From Atrina japonica (lineage: Eukaryota > Mollusca > Bivalvia > Pterioida > Pinnidae): a stretch of DNA of 64,000 bases. The DNA is taken from assembly GCA_030159075.1 (NCBI GenBank), contig BROG01000006.1:2890001-2954000 (forward strand), written 5' to 3'. Shown here in pieces: positions 36,091-47,326 of this stretch (positions are counted from its first letter, which is position 1; each line of letters starts with the position of its first letter). The position numbers were made by a program, and so were the translations under genes. Below the pieces are notes generated by a model that was not told the DNA's origin, did not search any database, and saw only the letters and a list, made by a program, of their open reading frames with translations.

Positions 36091-36667
36091 TACATGATGT
36101 ATCAACAAGACGTGTTTGAGAAACACAATGATTCATAAAGCGATTAAATGTCCCATAAATCTGGAACATGTTTCAGAAAGTTGGTCATACACACCGTAGA
36201 TCTTATTTATATATATTAAAGGAACATACCAATTTTGGTTCCAATAAATTGTAAGTTATTTCAAAGAAACCACAATGTTCCAAACAGACACATAGGTGGA
36301 TCGAAACAATAAGTCTGATCTTCGATCTCAAGGCATAAAACTTAAATGAAACATAAAACAGCTTTACAAAGTAGATTTATTAATATAAATTGCAGCTAAA
36401 ACTGTCACACAAACGTTGAACTACGAGTTATAACACCTAGACTCCTAATATACTGTACAGCTTAAAACTGGGTTCGAACTAGTTTCATAAGAATACCAAA
36501 AATATGGTATACATGAGACATGTACATTATAAATGACATGACAAATTAGAATTTGTGATACATATAATCTAAGTTAAACAAAATATATCTAGCTTGATGT
36601 AAACGATTGTCTATATCATGGATACCTCCAATGTCTCTGTCGGTTAATGTTACTAAAAACACATCGT
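36091..36667. other. Intergenic sequence
   Basis: No gene or repeat recognised. Confidence 0.45.
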
Positions 36668-36681
36668 TCAGGTGATCTAAA

Positions 36682-36963
36682 TTGTTTGTTTATTATTGTT
36701 TAACGTCCCACTCAAGAATATTTCACTCATATGGAGACGTCACCAAATGCCGGTGAAGGGCTTCAAATTTTGGCCTATGCTCAGCACTTACGGCCATTGA
36801 GCAGTGAGGGTTCTTTAACGTGCCGACACCTACTGTGACACGGGACCTCCAGCTTTTACTGTCTCATCCGAAAGACAGGAAACCAACCTGTCGCCGGCGG
36901 GACTCGAACTCACGACCTCACGATCCAAAGTCGAGCGCGCTACCGACTGAGCCAGGCCGGCTC
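36682..36963 (-). mobile_element. SINE family 1, full length with 14-bp TSD
   Basis: Complete minus-strand copy from head (GAGCCGGCCTGGCTCAGTCG) to tail (TTAAACAATAATAAACAAAC). It is flanked by perfect duplications TCAGGTGATCTAAA at 36,668-36,681 and 36,964-36,977, the hallmark of LINE-mediated retroposition. It is in the same orientation as, and ~0.7 kb downstream of, the F-box gene, so its AATAAA could serve as a polyadenylation signal (inference). Confidence 0.95.
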
Positions 36964-36977
36964 TCAGGTGATCTAAA

Positions 36978-37685
36978 ACAGTTACAGTCCAACATATGCC
37001 CGGGTATACAATGTACAGCAGCATGCAATGTTTTAGAGGTATAAACCTCTAGTTTGTGCGATTCTGTAAAGAATTTACCAAGGTTTGGCAACATTATAAG
37101 ATAGCATACAACATTATACTGTATATTTGTCACCAGCTGAAAATTATACTATGACAGTACTTCAAAAAATGAAATGTTTTGTCAGCAATACTTAGTTAAT
37201 TGACTTGCATAAGTAAAAAAAAAACAGAACAAATTTATAATACAAATGTATTATACATGTATACACAGTACAAGTTATAGTTTTGTAAAAGAAAGGGGCC
37301 AATTAGACTTCATCAGTTGAACTCGATTTTAGAATAGAACTGTTGTGTCATGATTGTATAAGGCCAAAATATCTTTAATATATTCCTAAATCTTTATAAG
37401 CGTATACTAAGCAGTTTAAATTTGTTTTTGTGAAAAACAACTAATACTCAGACATGACCTTTGGTCCAAAATACAGGGAAAGTTATGGACACTACATAAC
37501 TTCTTTATGAATACATGTACTTCAAGAAAGTTATACTTAAATCAACTTCAAAGGGAATTTATGTCAAAGTGAAGCATAATTGATAACATTTAGATCTTGA
37601 TAAGTCATACAAAATTTCATCCATCTTCAAATTTCTTTTTAACCAACTTGTGCAACATAAATATAGTCGAGTCCATTATTGTGTT
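36978..37685 (-). other. Probable 3' UTR/flank of the F-box gene
   Basis: No gene on either strand. AT-rich sequence between the stop codon of the F-box gene and the SINE. No canonical AATAAA was found on the minus strand within the first ~400 bp after the stop. Confidence 0.35.
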
Positions 37686-39824
37686 TTACTCGAAAAAGCT
37701 TTTGGTGGGATCTCCTTTGAACAACTGACGTTCCATCTTGTCAAACAAAAGGACCTGAATATAAGTTTTACCTTGCATCGCACCAAAACTTTTTATTTCA
37801 GCATATTTGGTTGTCAGTTCATCCGGACTCACAATTGCATTGACAGATTCTAATGTCAACTCAGAGCCAGCAACAACCATAAGGCTTACTGACTGAAGGG
37901 ATATACAGTCCCTGAAGAAGACTTTCAAACCATTGCTTGTTATCAAATAGTTTTTCTCCAGATTAATATCCCGAAGATTAATACTATATTTTGCCAAAGC
38001 CAGCAGAGACCTGTCTGTTATCTTTTTACTTTGAATTACTGAAGTGTTGGAAATATCCAGACGCCGTAATAGTTGACAGTGTTTCGCTATCTGCTCTATA
38101 CCTATATCAGTTACATTGCAACAACTATTTAATTCTAATGTCCTAAGTTCTGGGCAATGTAAAGCTAGTTGCACAACAGAATCATCATCAAGTTTTGAAC
38201 AGAAATTCAAATTTATATTCTGTAAGTAAGAATGTGCCCTCATAACTGACAAGGAAGCAGTAGTTAAGGCTGGAAGATTTTTTCTTCCTACGCTTACACC
38301 CCCAGAACTAGCACTTTCTTCTGGTGAACTAATAACTGTATTTTCTTCTTTCCTGCTGACCTCCAAATCTCTTTCTGAAGAGCTCTGAATGCCAAAAGGG
38401 TGAATGCTACGTGTAGTTGTATTTTTAAGAGTTTTCATATTGTACATGTTGTTATCATTATCTACAGATGGTGTTTCGGATGATCTTTGGCATTTCATCG
38501 TTTGTAGATATGGAGACAAATGACCCTCAATATCATTAAAGTTAGACAATTGAAGATTATTGACAAATAAACAGTTCGAACAGTCAAGAACCTTTAGTCT
38601 TCTACACTTCAGTATCAACTGGTTGATCCCAGTCTGGGTAACATGGGAACATCCACTCATATTTAAGTTTTCAAGCATGGAGTCACTTCTCGCAAGACTC
38701 TTGATACCTTTGTCTGTGATAGACAGACATCCAAATATATGTAACTGGGTAAGATAAAGGCAATTCTCAGCAATCGCAATCAGGCCTTCATCTTTTATCT
38801 GCTGACAACCATTTATCATTAACACCTTCAGATTCGGACAACCCAATGCTAGGACCTGAAGACCACCATTGGTTATGTTGCATCCAACATCAAATTGGGA
38901 ATGTGATGGAAATGTATCGGCGTTTATACAAATCTCCTCCAGGTATTTACAGTTTTCAGTGAGATGGGAAAGTGACACATCTGAAACATACTGACATCCT
39001 TGAACAGATATATATTTCAAATGTGGAGAACACATGGCAAGTTTTTTAATGCCATTATCTGTTATTGAACTGTAATTCAAGCCAAGGTTTGTTATCCGAT
39101 TACTCTTAGGAATACATTTAATGGCTTTATCTGACACCTGTTCACACCCAGAAAGCTTCAGCATCTTTAATTTTCTGCAACTATTCAGAATACTTGAAAC
39201 TGTAGCATTTTGTAAATGATAACAATGCACATCAAAATATTCAAGATCAGGAAGATCTTGACAAATAGCGTTCAACTTTGTGTTCCAACATTCAAGTTCA
39301 GAGTAATCTGCCTCAATACCCTCATCTGTAACACCTTCATAACAATCAGAGATCTCTATTCTTTTCAATGCCTTTAATTTTGATAGTGCTCTGATGATGT
39401 GTGGAATACCAATGCATATATTCTCATCGAGAATGATCTCAGATAATCCTGGATATTTTGTACAAATCTGTAGCAATGATTCCTCATCAACATCACAGCC
39501 TCTGAATTGAAGAACTTTCAAATTGGGGCATATAATCCCTTCATGCACATAGACTGCTTTAGAATTTCCATTTGCTATGTCCAATTTTTCAAAACATATT
39601 TTTTCAACATACTCTGCCACAAGTTGAAGTATTTTTAGAAACTGCTCTTCAGTTAAACATTTCTCAAGTTCTGCATGTATATTGATGTTCTTCCATAAAT
39701 GCCTTTGAAAACTCAGTTGTTTCCAAAGATGACATACATTACTTACTATAAATATAATGTTGCAAATGGAAAGGTTTGAGAAAATCCTCAGTAAAATCTC
39801 CTCTGGTAAGTGATTTATATTCAT
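37686..39824 (-). CDS. F-box and leucine-rich-repeat protein (FBXL family)
   Basis: 712 codons, uninterrupted. Residues ~4-49 are an F-box (INHLPEEILLRIFSNLS...VCHLWKQL...LWKNI), the Skp1-binding module of SCF ubiquitin ligases. Cys-containing LRRs of the AMN1/FBXL type follow from ~90 to 430 (repeated L-L--C--VTD-GI--LA--C pattern, e.g. LKMLKLSGCEQVSDKAIKCI). A ~85-residue low-complexity linker (about 435-520, Ser/Asn/Glu-rich with SSPEESASSGG) is followed by four or five more LRRs to ~690 and a short tail ending SFFE. It is longer than the ~420-490-residue FBXL2/FBXL20 type, so the exact orthologue is uncertain. Expected role: substrate receptor for ubiquitination in cytosol or nucleus. The coding sequence is one exon; the start fits because the F-box begins at once. 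Confidence 0.9.
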   Translation of the reverse strand: MNINHLPEEILLRIFSNLSICNIIFIVSNVCHLWKQLSFQRHLWKNINIHAELEKCLTEEQFLKILQLVAEYVEKICFEKLDIANGNSKAVYVHEGIICPNLKVLQFRGCDVDEESLLQICTKYPGLSEIILDENICIGIPHIIRALSKLKALKRIEISDCYEGVTDEGIEADYSELECWNTKLNAICQDLPDLEYFDVHCYHLQNATVSSILNSCRKLKMLKLSGCEQVSDKAIKCIPKSNRITNLGLNYSSITDNGIKKLAMCSPHLKYISVQGCQYVSDVSLSHLTENCKYLEEICINADTFPSHSQFDVGCNITNGGLQVLALGCPNLKVLMINGCQQIKDEGLIAIAENCLYLTQLHIFGCLSITDKGIKSLARSDSMLENLNMSGCSHVTQTGINQLILKCRRLKVLDCSNCLFVNNLQLSNFNDIEGHLSPYLQTMKCQRSSETPSVDNDNNMYNMKTLKNTTTRSIHPFGIQSSSERDLEVSRKEENTVISSPEESASSGGVSVGRKNLPALTTASLSVMRAHSYLQNINLNFCSKLDDDSVVQLALHCPELRTLELNSCCNVTDIGIEQIAKHCQLLRRLDISNTSVIQSKKITDRSLLALAKYSINLRDINLEKNYLITSNGLKVFFRDCISLQSVSLMVVAGSELTLESVNAIVSPDELTTKYAEIKSFGAMQGKTYIQVLLFDKMERQLFKGDPTKSFFE

Positions 39825-39903
39825 TTTGGCACTTTACTCCAAACTGAAATCGTAATCATATGACTGAAGATTCCAACCCAACTAGTCTTGTCTCTTCAAC
39901 TCT
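39825..39903 (-). promoter_or_regulatory. 5' UTR exon segment and splice acceptor of the F-box gene
   Basis: On the minus strand TTTTTTCTTATTGCAG (AG at 39,903-39,902) precedes 77 nt leading to the ATG. The polypyrimidine tract and AG make it a strong acceptor, so the coding exon is probably preceded by a non-coding first exon further right. The ATG context is CCAAAATGA. Confidence 0.55.
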
Positions 39904-39980
39904 GCAATAAGAAAAAATCATACTTTATACATGTATATAAAAATACATACATTTTCTATCTAAATTTGTTTTATTCTGTT

Positions 39981-40010
39981 AGCGCTTTCACCATTTTGGG
40001 TCTTCAGACA
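39981..40010 (-). ncRNA. Hammerhead-like PLE terminus, second copy
   Basis: Minus strand: GTCTGAAGA, CCC-AAAAT-GG hairpin, TGAAAGCGCTAACAGAATAAAACAAATTTA. It aligns with the 15.1-kb block (GTCTGATGA...AAAGCGCTCACGGAATAAAGCAAGTTTA). It keeps GAAA but has CTGAAGA in place of CTGATGA, the complementary kind of damage. No PLE coding sequence adjoins it. Confidence 0.45.
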
Positions 40011-40144
40011 GAAACTGTTGTTACATGTACTAACAGTGTTACAGCCCATTGTTCACTATTTGGTGATGTTAGGCTGTGCGTTGCTCCAAATAAGGTGCGT
40101 ATTTTACACAAAAATCAATGGATGCACAAGCAAATCAAAATTAA

Positions 40145-40232
40145 CTCATCAATCCCTCAAAAACAATGAACTCCTCTGTAAATCAATGATTCTGACTAGT
40201 CCAAATGTGCCTTTAGGGGTCAATGAGTTAAT
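40145..40232 (-). repeat. Short dispersed repeat R75, copy 1
   Basis: CTGTAAATCAATGATTCTGACTAG, CCAAATGTGCCTTTAGGGGTCAATGAGTTAA is the inverse of the blocks at 43.4 and 46.9 kb. Ends near TTAA, so a small MITE is possible. Confidence 0.6.
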
Positions 40233-40621
40233 GTGTAAAATACCCAATGCAATTTAAATTTGAAGCGTAAAATTGAACACAATGGATCTGAAACTAACTG
40301 ATAGATAAAAGGTTTATTGTACTTGTTATGAACGGATCTTTCAAGCCCTGTGTTTCACCTTTTCCCATCCTCACCCAGATTTTTGTAATGTACAGACAGT
40401 TGAATATATACTCTTAACTTATTAACTATAATTTAGCTGCCAAGTTATCAGAAGAAACTAAAATTGATGGAAATCATAATTTGGCAACGGAATCAAAAAA
40501 TATTGCAAAATACCCAATGCATTTGGAAAGTGGTGGACATTGTGTCCAAGTGCCCTTAAAGTTATCTGCAGCACTATGCAGTAGCCATTATGATTTTTAG
40601 AACATTTTCTGTTAGTGTTAG

Positions 40622-41260
40622 GAGCCAGCCTGGCTCAGTCGGTAGCGCGCTCGACTCTGGATCGTGAGGTCGTGAGTTCGAGTCCCGCCGGCGACAGGTT
40701 GGTTTTCTGTCTTTCGGATGAGACAGTAAAAACTGGAGGTCCCGTGTCACAGTAGGTGTCGGCACGTTAAAGAACCCTCACTGCTCAATGGCCGTAAGTG
40801 CCGAGCATAGGCCAAAATTTGAAGCCCTTCACCGGTATTTGGTGACGTCTCCATATAAGTGTGTGTGTATGTGTGTGTATGTGTGTGTTGTCATGAGAAT
40901 AATGCACTCAATACAATTTATCTTCTAGTGAAAAAATATATATACGAAACTAAAACAACAGAAAAAAGGCTACGAGCAGGCCTGGCTCAGTCGGTAGCGC
41001 GCTCGACTCTTGATCGTCATTTCGTGTCCAGTCGGCGGCAGATTGGTTTCCTGTCCTTTGGATGAGACAGTAAAAACCGAGGACCCGTGTCACAGAAGGT
41101 GTCGGCACGTTAAAGAACCCTCACTGCTCAATCGCCGTAAATGCCGAGCATATTAGGCCAAAATTTGAAGCCCTTCACCGGCATTTGGTGACGTCTCCAT
41201 ATAAGTAAAATACTCTTGAGTGGGACATTAAACAACAATAAACAAAACAAACAAAACAAA
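40622..41260 (+). mobile_element. SINE family 1 dimer with internal (GT)n linker, one TSD
   Basis: The left unit (40,622-40,858) has a full head and body but stops before its tail at a GT tract. A linker (40,859-40,977) leads into a second complete unit (40,978-41,260). Perfect duplications CTGTTAGTGTTAG lie only outside the pair, at 40,609-40,621 and 41,261-41,273. This implies either insertion as a single dimeric transcript or later conversion of the interior. The second unit is the altered-B-box subfamily also present at 17 kb. Confidence 0.9.
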
Positions 41261-41332
41261 CTGTTAGTGTTAGTCTGGGGTCATAGATTTTGATAAAATA
41301 AACTTCGCAAATGTATACAAATATCACTATGC

Positions 41333-41690
41333 ACTGTAAATTACCAAATATTATATGTCACGCAATACAATGCATGTCCAGAATGGGGAAATTACATGGG
41401 ACAAAATAGTTAGGGTCCATTAGGAACAAATCAGAGACCAAAGTGTCTTAAATACGTGTATGCCCTGCTGTAGACATTTTGCTAGTCCGTTGTGGAAAGA
41501 AGAATAGTATGAACTGTAAATTACCAAATATATATGTCACGCAATACAATGCATGTCCAGCATGGGGAAATTACATTGGACAAAAGAGTTAGGGTCCATT
41601 AAGAACAAATCAGGGACCCAAGTGTCTGAAATATGCCCTGCTGTAGACATTTTTCTAGTCTGTCATAGAAAGAAAAATTCCAAATTTTTC
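41333..41690. repeat. 180-bp tandem duplication
   Basis: ACTGTAAATTACCAAATATT with the following TCACGCAATACAATGCATGTCCAG starts at 41,333 and again at 41,513; about 90% identity across the unit. No coding potential is recognised. Confidence 0.85.
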
Positions 41691-44051
41691 CTTTTTTTGA
41701 TACATGAAATAAAGGCACGTACACTACACTGTGTACATGTGAGTGTACATGTATATCAATATATGTAGATAGTGAAAGTAAATAAAAGTTTTCATGAAAT
41801 ACATACAATGTAAAGATGGATAGCTATTATTTTCTAAATAATGAAAATTTACTTTTTAAACTTGCATACATGTAGATTTAAATGCAAAAATTACTGACAC
41901 ACTGTAAAATACCTTTAGTATATACATGTATTAATAATAACAATGGTAATGACGCGGTGCTATAATTAAAAACTGACAAGCGCCAGGTCTTTAGAGACCA
42001 AGAACCAGAGGAAACACAAAGAACGCACAGCAGTATCGGGTGACAGAGATCAAAGGTAATTTGTTTTTCTGCTTTCAAACCAATAAATATGTACATATAC
42101 ATTTTGTACATCATGTTCCTTCAGGTTAAACGAGTATCTAAAAAGTCTATTTATTCAAGGACGTCTTTACAAAAAATAAATAAACTTTCCAATGCTATAT
42201 ATTTAGCCAAAAAGCTAAGCCTATTATTTATTTAAGCAGGTTTGTTATTTCCTGTCCTGGTAATCTTTGTGTGTCAGATAAAATGATGCTGTTCCACTGT
42301 GTCATTCCTCGCAGTAAATGCCCTTACCATATCAATGTTTAATTGTAACAAATACATGGATACAAGTCTGACATTGATATCAATTTCATACGAGTTTGTA
42401 ATCAACATCAATGTCAGAAAATGTCAAAAAATAACAAACTTCCTAGAATAAAACAATAGCTGTGTTGGCTCAATATACAGCATTGAAAAGTTACCTTTTT
42501 TTAAAGAGTTCATTATAATTTATATAAATATATATATGCCCAGAAGGTATAAGTTCATATTTGTTGGTTTGAAAGAAGAAAAACAAGTCACCTTTGAACT
42601 CTGCCACCCGAATTGCTCCACATTCTTAAGTCCACATTGGTTCTTAGTTTCATGAAGACCCAGTGATGCTAGTGATTTTTGTTACCTACAATGCAACCGA
42701 ATACAGCATTTTGGTAAAATGATAAATAAAAAGCAGAGACAAAATATACAGACTAACTTAAACTATATAACACCAAAAGATCATATAAATGTAGTTAATA
42801 AAACACATATTAAGCAAATCAAATGTTTTTTCTATGTACATTTGAATTGTACATGTAGTATATGGGCCAAAAGGTTTTCTTGACTGGGCAAGTTGTTGAA
42901 AAGGTAAAGTTCAAGGCTAGGCCAGTACAATGTCATGTGTCCATGTACATCAATTTACCAAATTTGGTTAAATCTGAATTTGTTTGTCGAAACAAAATAT
43001 TGCATACAGAATATCCAGTCAGAAACTATATGCCCAATATATCTTAAATCTCAAGGGTATAAAATTTTCCATTAAGAACCAATCTTATTCTTAAATCTCA
43101 TGGGTATGAAATAATAAAATTTTCAAATTAGATTTAAACAAGATAGGCTACATATGCATCAGTTTACACCTATACAATCATAAAGTAATGGAATGTAACA
43201 GTTGCATTTCTACAATAAAGCAGCATTACACATACATGTTCTTCTGTTATAAACTTACACAGGCAATAATTACATATGTACTTTAAATTGACCAACTTGT
43301 TAATTTTGTCTTGATACATGTAATTAATGTTACATGTACTGTACAGCAGTTTCTATCTGCATGTAATTTAGCCCTTCTTAACTTCTTCACCCCTAAAGAC
43401 ACATTTGGACCAGTCTATGTCTTTGATTTACAGAAGAGTCTATTGTTTTTCAGGAATTGGTGAGTTAAATGATAGCAAAACAAATAATCTACATGTAAGT
43501 AAGTACATGTAAATATAAAAAATGTACGTACACATATACAATAAATAAATCAACAGAGCTCCAGATAAGGGGAGTAAGGTGATATTTACCCTTTAGAAAT
43601 TTGAAAATCAGCTATTGAATTTAAACAGGGAATGAAATTATTAATTGGAAATTGAAGACTTTAAAAATTGTAATAGTGATAATTTATATATAATCATGTA
43701 AAACACCCTCTAAATATTTAAAAATACCCTTTAAGAATTTTGATTTACCCTTTTAATTTTATTTCTGGGAGTGAAATTCCCTTTACCTGAAAATCTTATC
43801 TAGAGCTCTGAATCAATGAAAAAATATTTCATCCTGTTGAAAATTATTTCTACAGTTTTGGCCCCAAACATAAATGTACATGTATATAAACATTACATTG
43901 TACATCACTACATGTGAATTCCCGGATTTTTTATCTTGACTCCTGGTTTTAGTTAGTTTCTACATGTATTTAAAAATTAGCAATTAAAGAAAGATAACTC
44001 CAAATATGTGTACACGTTTACAATTTCTATCTTGTACATGTATCTAGAACA
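41691..44051. other. TACATGTA-rich intergenic sequence
   Basis: No gene supported. A short block at 42,580-42,700, read on the minus strand, is less AT-rich and ends CAAAG|GTGACT, a possible donor site for an upstream non-coding exon of the F-box gene, but this is speculative. Confidence 0.4.
43376..43470 (+). repeat. Short dispersed repeat R75, copy 2
   Basis: TTCACCCCTAAAGACACATTTGGACCAGTC and TTGATTTACAGAAGAGTCTATTGTTTTTCAGG; matches 46.9 kb in the same orientation and 40.2 kb in the inverse. Confidence 0.65.
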
Positions 44052-45304
44052 TGGCATTCCTATGGGAACCAATTGTGCTCCTTTATTGGCTGACCTGTTC
44101 CATTATTCATACAAAGCAGACTTAATTCAGAAACTGCTGAATCAAAAGAAGAAAAAGTTAGCGGTGTCCTTTAATTTGACATTTAGATATATCGACGACG
44201 TTTTGTCAATTAATAATGACAATTTTCATACATATGTCAATGCGATATATCCCAGCGAACTAGAAATTAAAGATACAACAGAATCAAGCACACACGCTTC
44301 ATACTTAGACATTTTACTTAATATAAACACAGACAGGAAATAAGCAACTAAGCTATACGATAAACGCGACGATTTCGGCTTTCCCATCGTAAATTTTCCA
44401 CATTTAAGTAGTAATATCCCTCAGTCACCCGCATATGGAGTTTATATTTCACAAATGATCCGATATGCCAGGACGTGCACAACATATGAAGATTTCATAT
44501 ACAGAGGTAAACTGCTCACTGACAAATTATTGACACAGGGATATCGAAAACCGCGTTTAATGTCAACGTTCCGGAAATTTTACGGTCGTTATAATAGTCT
44601 TGGACAGACACCATCAAATATTTTCCCATAGGCCTCAATGCTAATTTACAAAACTTCAGGTCACTGTCACTCCCATGTTTATTATATCTGGGTCAAATAA
44701 GTACCCTGTGGTGAAAGATCAATATTTTTGATAACAAAATCTGCAATCAAAAGTATAGGTTGCCGTTGCATTTTTACTTCAAATTTTCACTTGTTTACAA
44801 CTCATAGTATTCCGCACCAAAGGAAAATATCTATTCTCATATGACCCCTCCCTTTCAATTTTCAACCGTCAACCCTATAATTGCCAAAGTACTACCAATA
44901 TTCATGTATCTTTTTATCACCTTCATTTCACTTATTAATGGCAAAACCAATTTTTTCATTTAATGACCAATCAGATCACTGGGCTCATTTTACCCTCCGC
45001 ACAACTTTGGGTGTCCAAAATGTCTGCGCCCATGTTGTAAACAAAGCTGGTGTTTTTCCTCTTGTTTGCGGATGTTGAGACGTCTGTACCAATTGTGAAG
45101 AGGATACACTACTCACTTGTTTCATTGGACTTGACTGTGGACTCACGGCGGGTGTGACCGGTCGACAGGGGATGCTTACTCCTCCATGGCACCTGATCCC
45201 ACCTCTTGGTTTCCAGAGGTCCGTGTTTGTCCATTTTTACCGGATTTGTATCTATGTCCTGGACATTCTATTGATTTATACAATGTACTTTGGTATCTGA
45301 AATT
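44052..45304 (+). mobile_element. Penelope-like element copy E, interrupted
   Basis: 5'-truncated within the RT palm. GIPMGTNCAPLLADLFHYSY and the intact catalytic FRYIDDVLSINN are followed by a premature TAA (44,341). Coding-like sequence continues to 44,600. About 460 bp of unrelated sequence (44,602-45,062) then intervenes before the 3' module resumes and ends near 45,304. Confidence 0.75.
44602..45062. other. Insertion within PLE copy E
   Basis: Non-PLE sequence bounded by TCTTG on the left and TCTTGTTTGCGG on the right. A 65-codon ORF here is not recognised. The boundaries suggest either a 5-bp target duplication or an insertion combined with loss of ~45 bp of PLE sequence. Confidence 0.45.
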
Positions 45305-46874
45305 TTTATATTACTAGTCATGAAAGCTAAGTTCCCTCTAAATCATCTATAGCTGAAGTTTTCAGGTGGAAATTGTAGTAAAATCAAACATTTAAACAAA
45401 AATCATTACAAAACTGCATTATTTAAAATGTGTAAAACATAGACATGAAATGTAATAATCTCAATTGTAACTGTACATGTACATGTATTTAAATTCTATT
45501 TCTAAATTTGTACTTAATTTTGTATTTTTCTATTTGACACTGATTTTTTTTCACATCATTGACAAATTGCTAAAGATTTTTAACAAAAAAATCCATCAAA
45601 ATATTATCGATACCGTACTACAAATTGTGCAATGTGTGTAATATAGGACGTCAATGATGTACATTGTAGTTTGTACCTGTACATTGTACATGTAATAGAA
45701 ATTATAGAATACATTGTCGGATTTCATTGATTTACATATTCAATTTGGAATCCATGTTCCCTGTGTACATCCAAACTTATTTTGCGGTGCTCGACAGAAT
45801 TTGTATGTGGTCATTGTGGTGTCACAGTACTTTGACCATTAGAGATATGACACACACAGGCTAAAAAAAATAAAAGTTTAAACTTGATGTTTGTTTTATT
45901 TCAACCATTTCAAACAATCAATTTCCATTATCCAGGTAAAATTCTCCTTTATCACAAACTTAACATAAATTTCAGCATAAAAGTAAACTTTGAAGTAAAA
46001 TGACACACATTATGTAACACAAATCAAAGTCCAGAGATATTTGTTTTCATATCCTTAGCAACTTTTTAAAGGAATCATTCTTCAAAGATAGGCCTTGACA
46101 ATAGGCATAATTGGCAATTTTCATCAACTTTTTAAAAAGAAAAATTGGGTCTTCACACTTTAAAGGAAAAACTAGATTATACCATGCCACATATACATGT
46201 ATAGTATCTGAAAATCAAATCATTGATCAGTAACAGTATTTATTGTGAAAATAAACATGAAAAAAAAAATATTGGAATATACATGTACATGAAGCCAAAA
46301 CAAAACCCTGCCTGTTAATCTTTATGACAATATTTTAACCTTCAAAACATCATTTGTGAGGCCAGAATACAAAAGGTTTTAAAAGCCTAATTCTTCGTCA
46401 CCATGAATTTCTTTACACGATTTTGATTTTTAATTCCAAATTCTTGTTATCTTTAACTACATCTCTATAGTTTACTTAATTTTTGTGTATCGATAAGAAA
46501 CAAAAAAAAAATAAATAAAATAAAAAAATAAATAAATACATGTATCATCTAACTTTCCATGTTTTCAGCCAAATTTTCCATCATTTCTGACATGCCACTA
46601 ATAAAGCAACAATTAATAGTATTATACATACTTTTACATTTTTGTACATGTAAATTTTGTTAGACCTGTATTGCTTAAATGAAAATTTGAGGCTCATGCA
46701 TGTGTTTAATTAATGGAATGCAAAGGCATACGTGCAGGACAAATCAATACATGTATATATATACATTAATTTTAAGCTTCTACATGTAGTTAGGTACATG
46801 TAGGCTACATGTATTTTAAAAATGTTTATTGTTACTAAATTTGAATTTCAAGAAAGAATACACTGTATAAAGCA
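45305..46874. other. TACATGTA-rich intergenic sequence
   Basis: No gene supported. Contains an A-rich (AAATA)n stretch at 46,500-46,540. Confidence 0.45.
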
Positions 46875-46975
46875 ATATCAACTCATTCACCCCAAACACA
46901 CATTTGGACTGGTCCAAGTCAATGATTTACAATAGAGTGCAAATTGTTTTTCAGGGGTTGCAGGGATTAATAATT
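46875..46975 (+). repeat. Short dispersed repeat R75, copy 3
   Basis: CAACTCATTCACCCCAAACACACATTTGGACTGGTCC with TCAATGATTTACAATAGAG and TTGTTTTTCAGG. Confidence 0.65.
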
Positions 46976-47042
46976 CAATATCATCAACATGTGGGACAGG
47001 TCCTGCAAAAATGACCCTATTACATGTACATGTATGTTCACC

Positions 47043-47285
47043 TGGTGTCCGGTTAGCGCAGTGGTTAGCACACTCACTTCTCACCAATGCAACCCGGGTT
47101 CGATCCTCGGATTGGACAGGAGAGTGTGAGAAATGGAATGGCGATCGCCAGGTCGAACATGTGGGTTTTCTCCGGGTACTCTGGTTTCCTCCAACAGCTC
47201 CGACCCCCTGCATGCCAAGTAAGAGCCAACGAGAAACATTTATATAAGTTGTTTAAACTTGTTTGTTAATCGTTGTAAAATGAAT
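47043..47285 (+). mobile_element. tRNA-derived SINE, family 3 (plus strand)
   Basis: A tRNA-like head GTCCGGTTAGCGCAGTGGTTAGCAC carries a good A box, and GGGTTCGATCC is a canonical B box 33 bp on. The body contains GTGGGTTTTCTCCGGGTACTCTGGTTTCCTCC, a domain shared by many metazoan SINEs, and the tail is AT-rich. This is a different family from SINE 1. Pol III transcription is expected from the head if it is still intact. Confidence 0.85.
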
Positions 47286-47326
47286 AAGTTTAAACTTAAA
47301 CTTTAAACCAAATAATGTATATGATA

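Noticed and set aside
36820..37044. ORFs giving DSNSRPHDPESSALPTEPG-like peptides (also 40,574-40,765 and 57,775-58,044)
   Set aside because: They are translations of SINE family 1 heads on one strand, not protein genes.
37650..37853. Plus-strand 67-codon ORF over the end of the F-box gene
   Set aside because: Antisense shadow of the real coding sequence; no independent support.
40622..40693. tRNA gene (GGCTCAGTCGGTAGCGCGC head) and equivalents at other SINEs
   Set aside because: A/B boxes are present, but each is followed by the same SINE body and tail, and the cloverleaf is incomplete; these are SINE heads.
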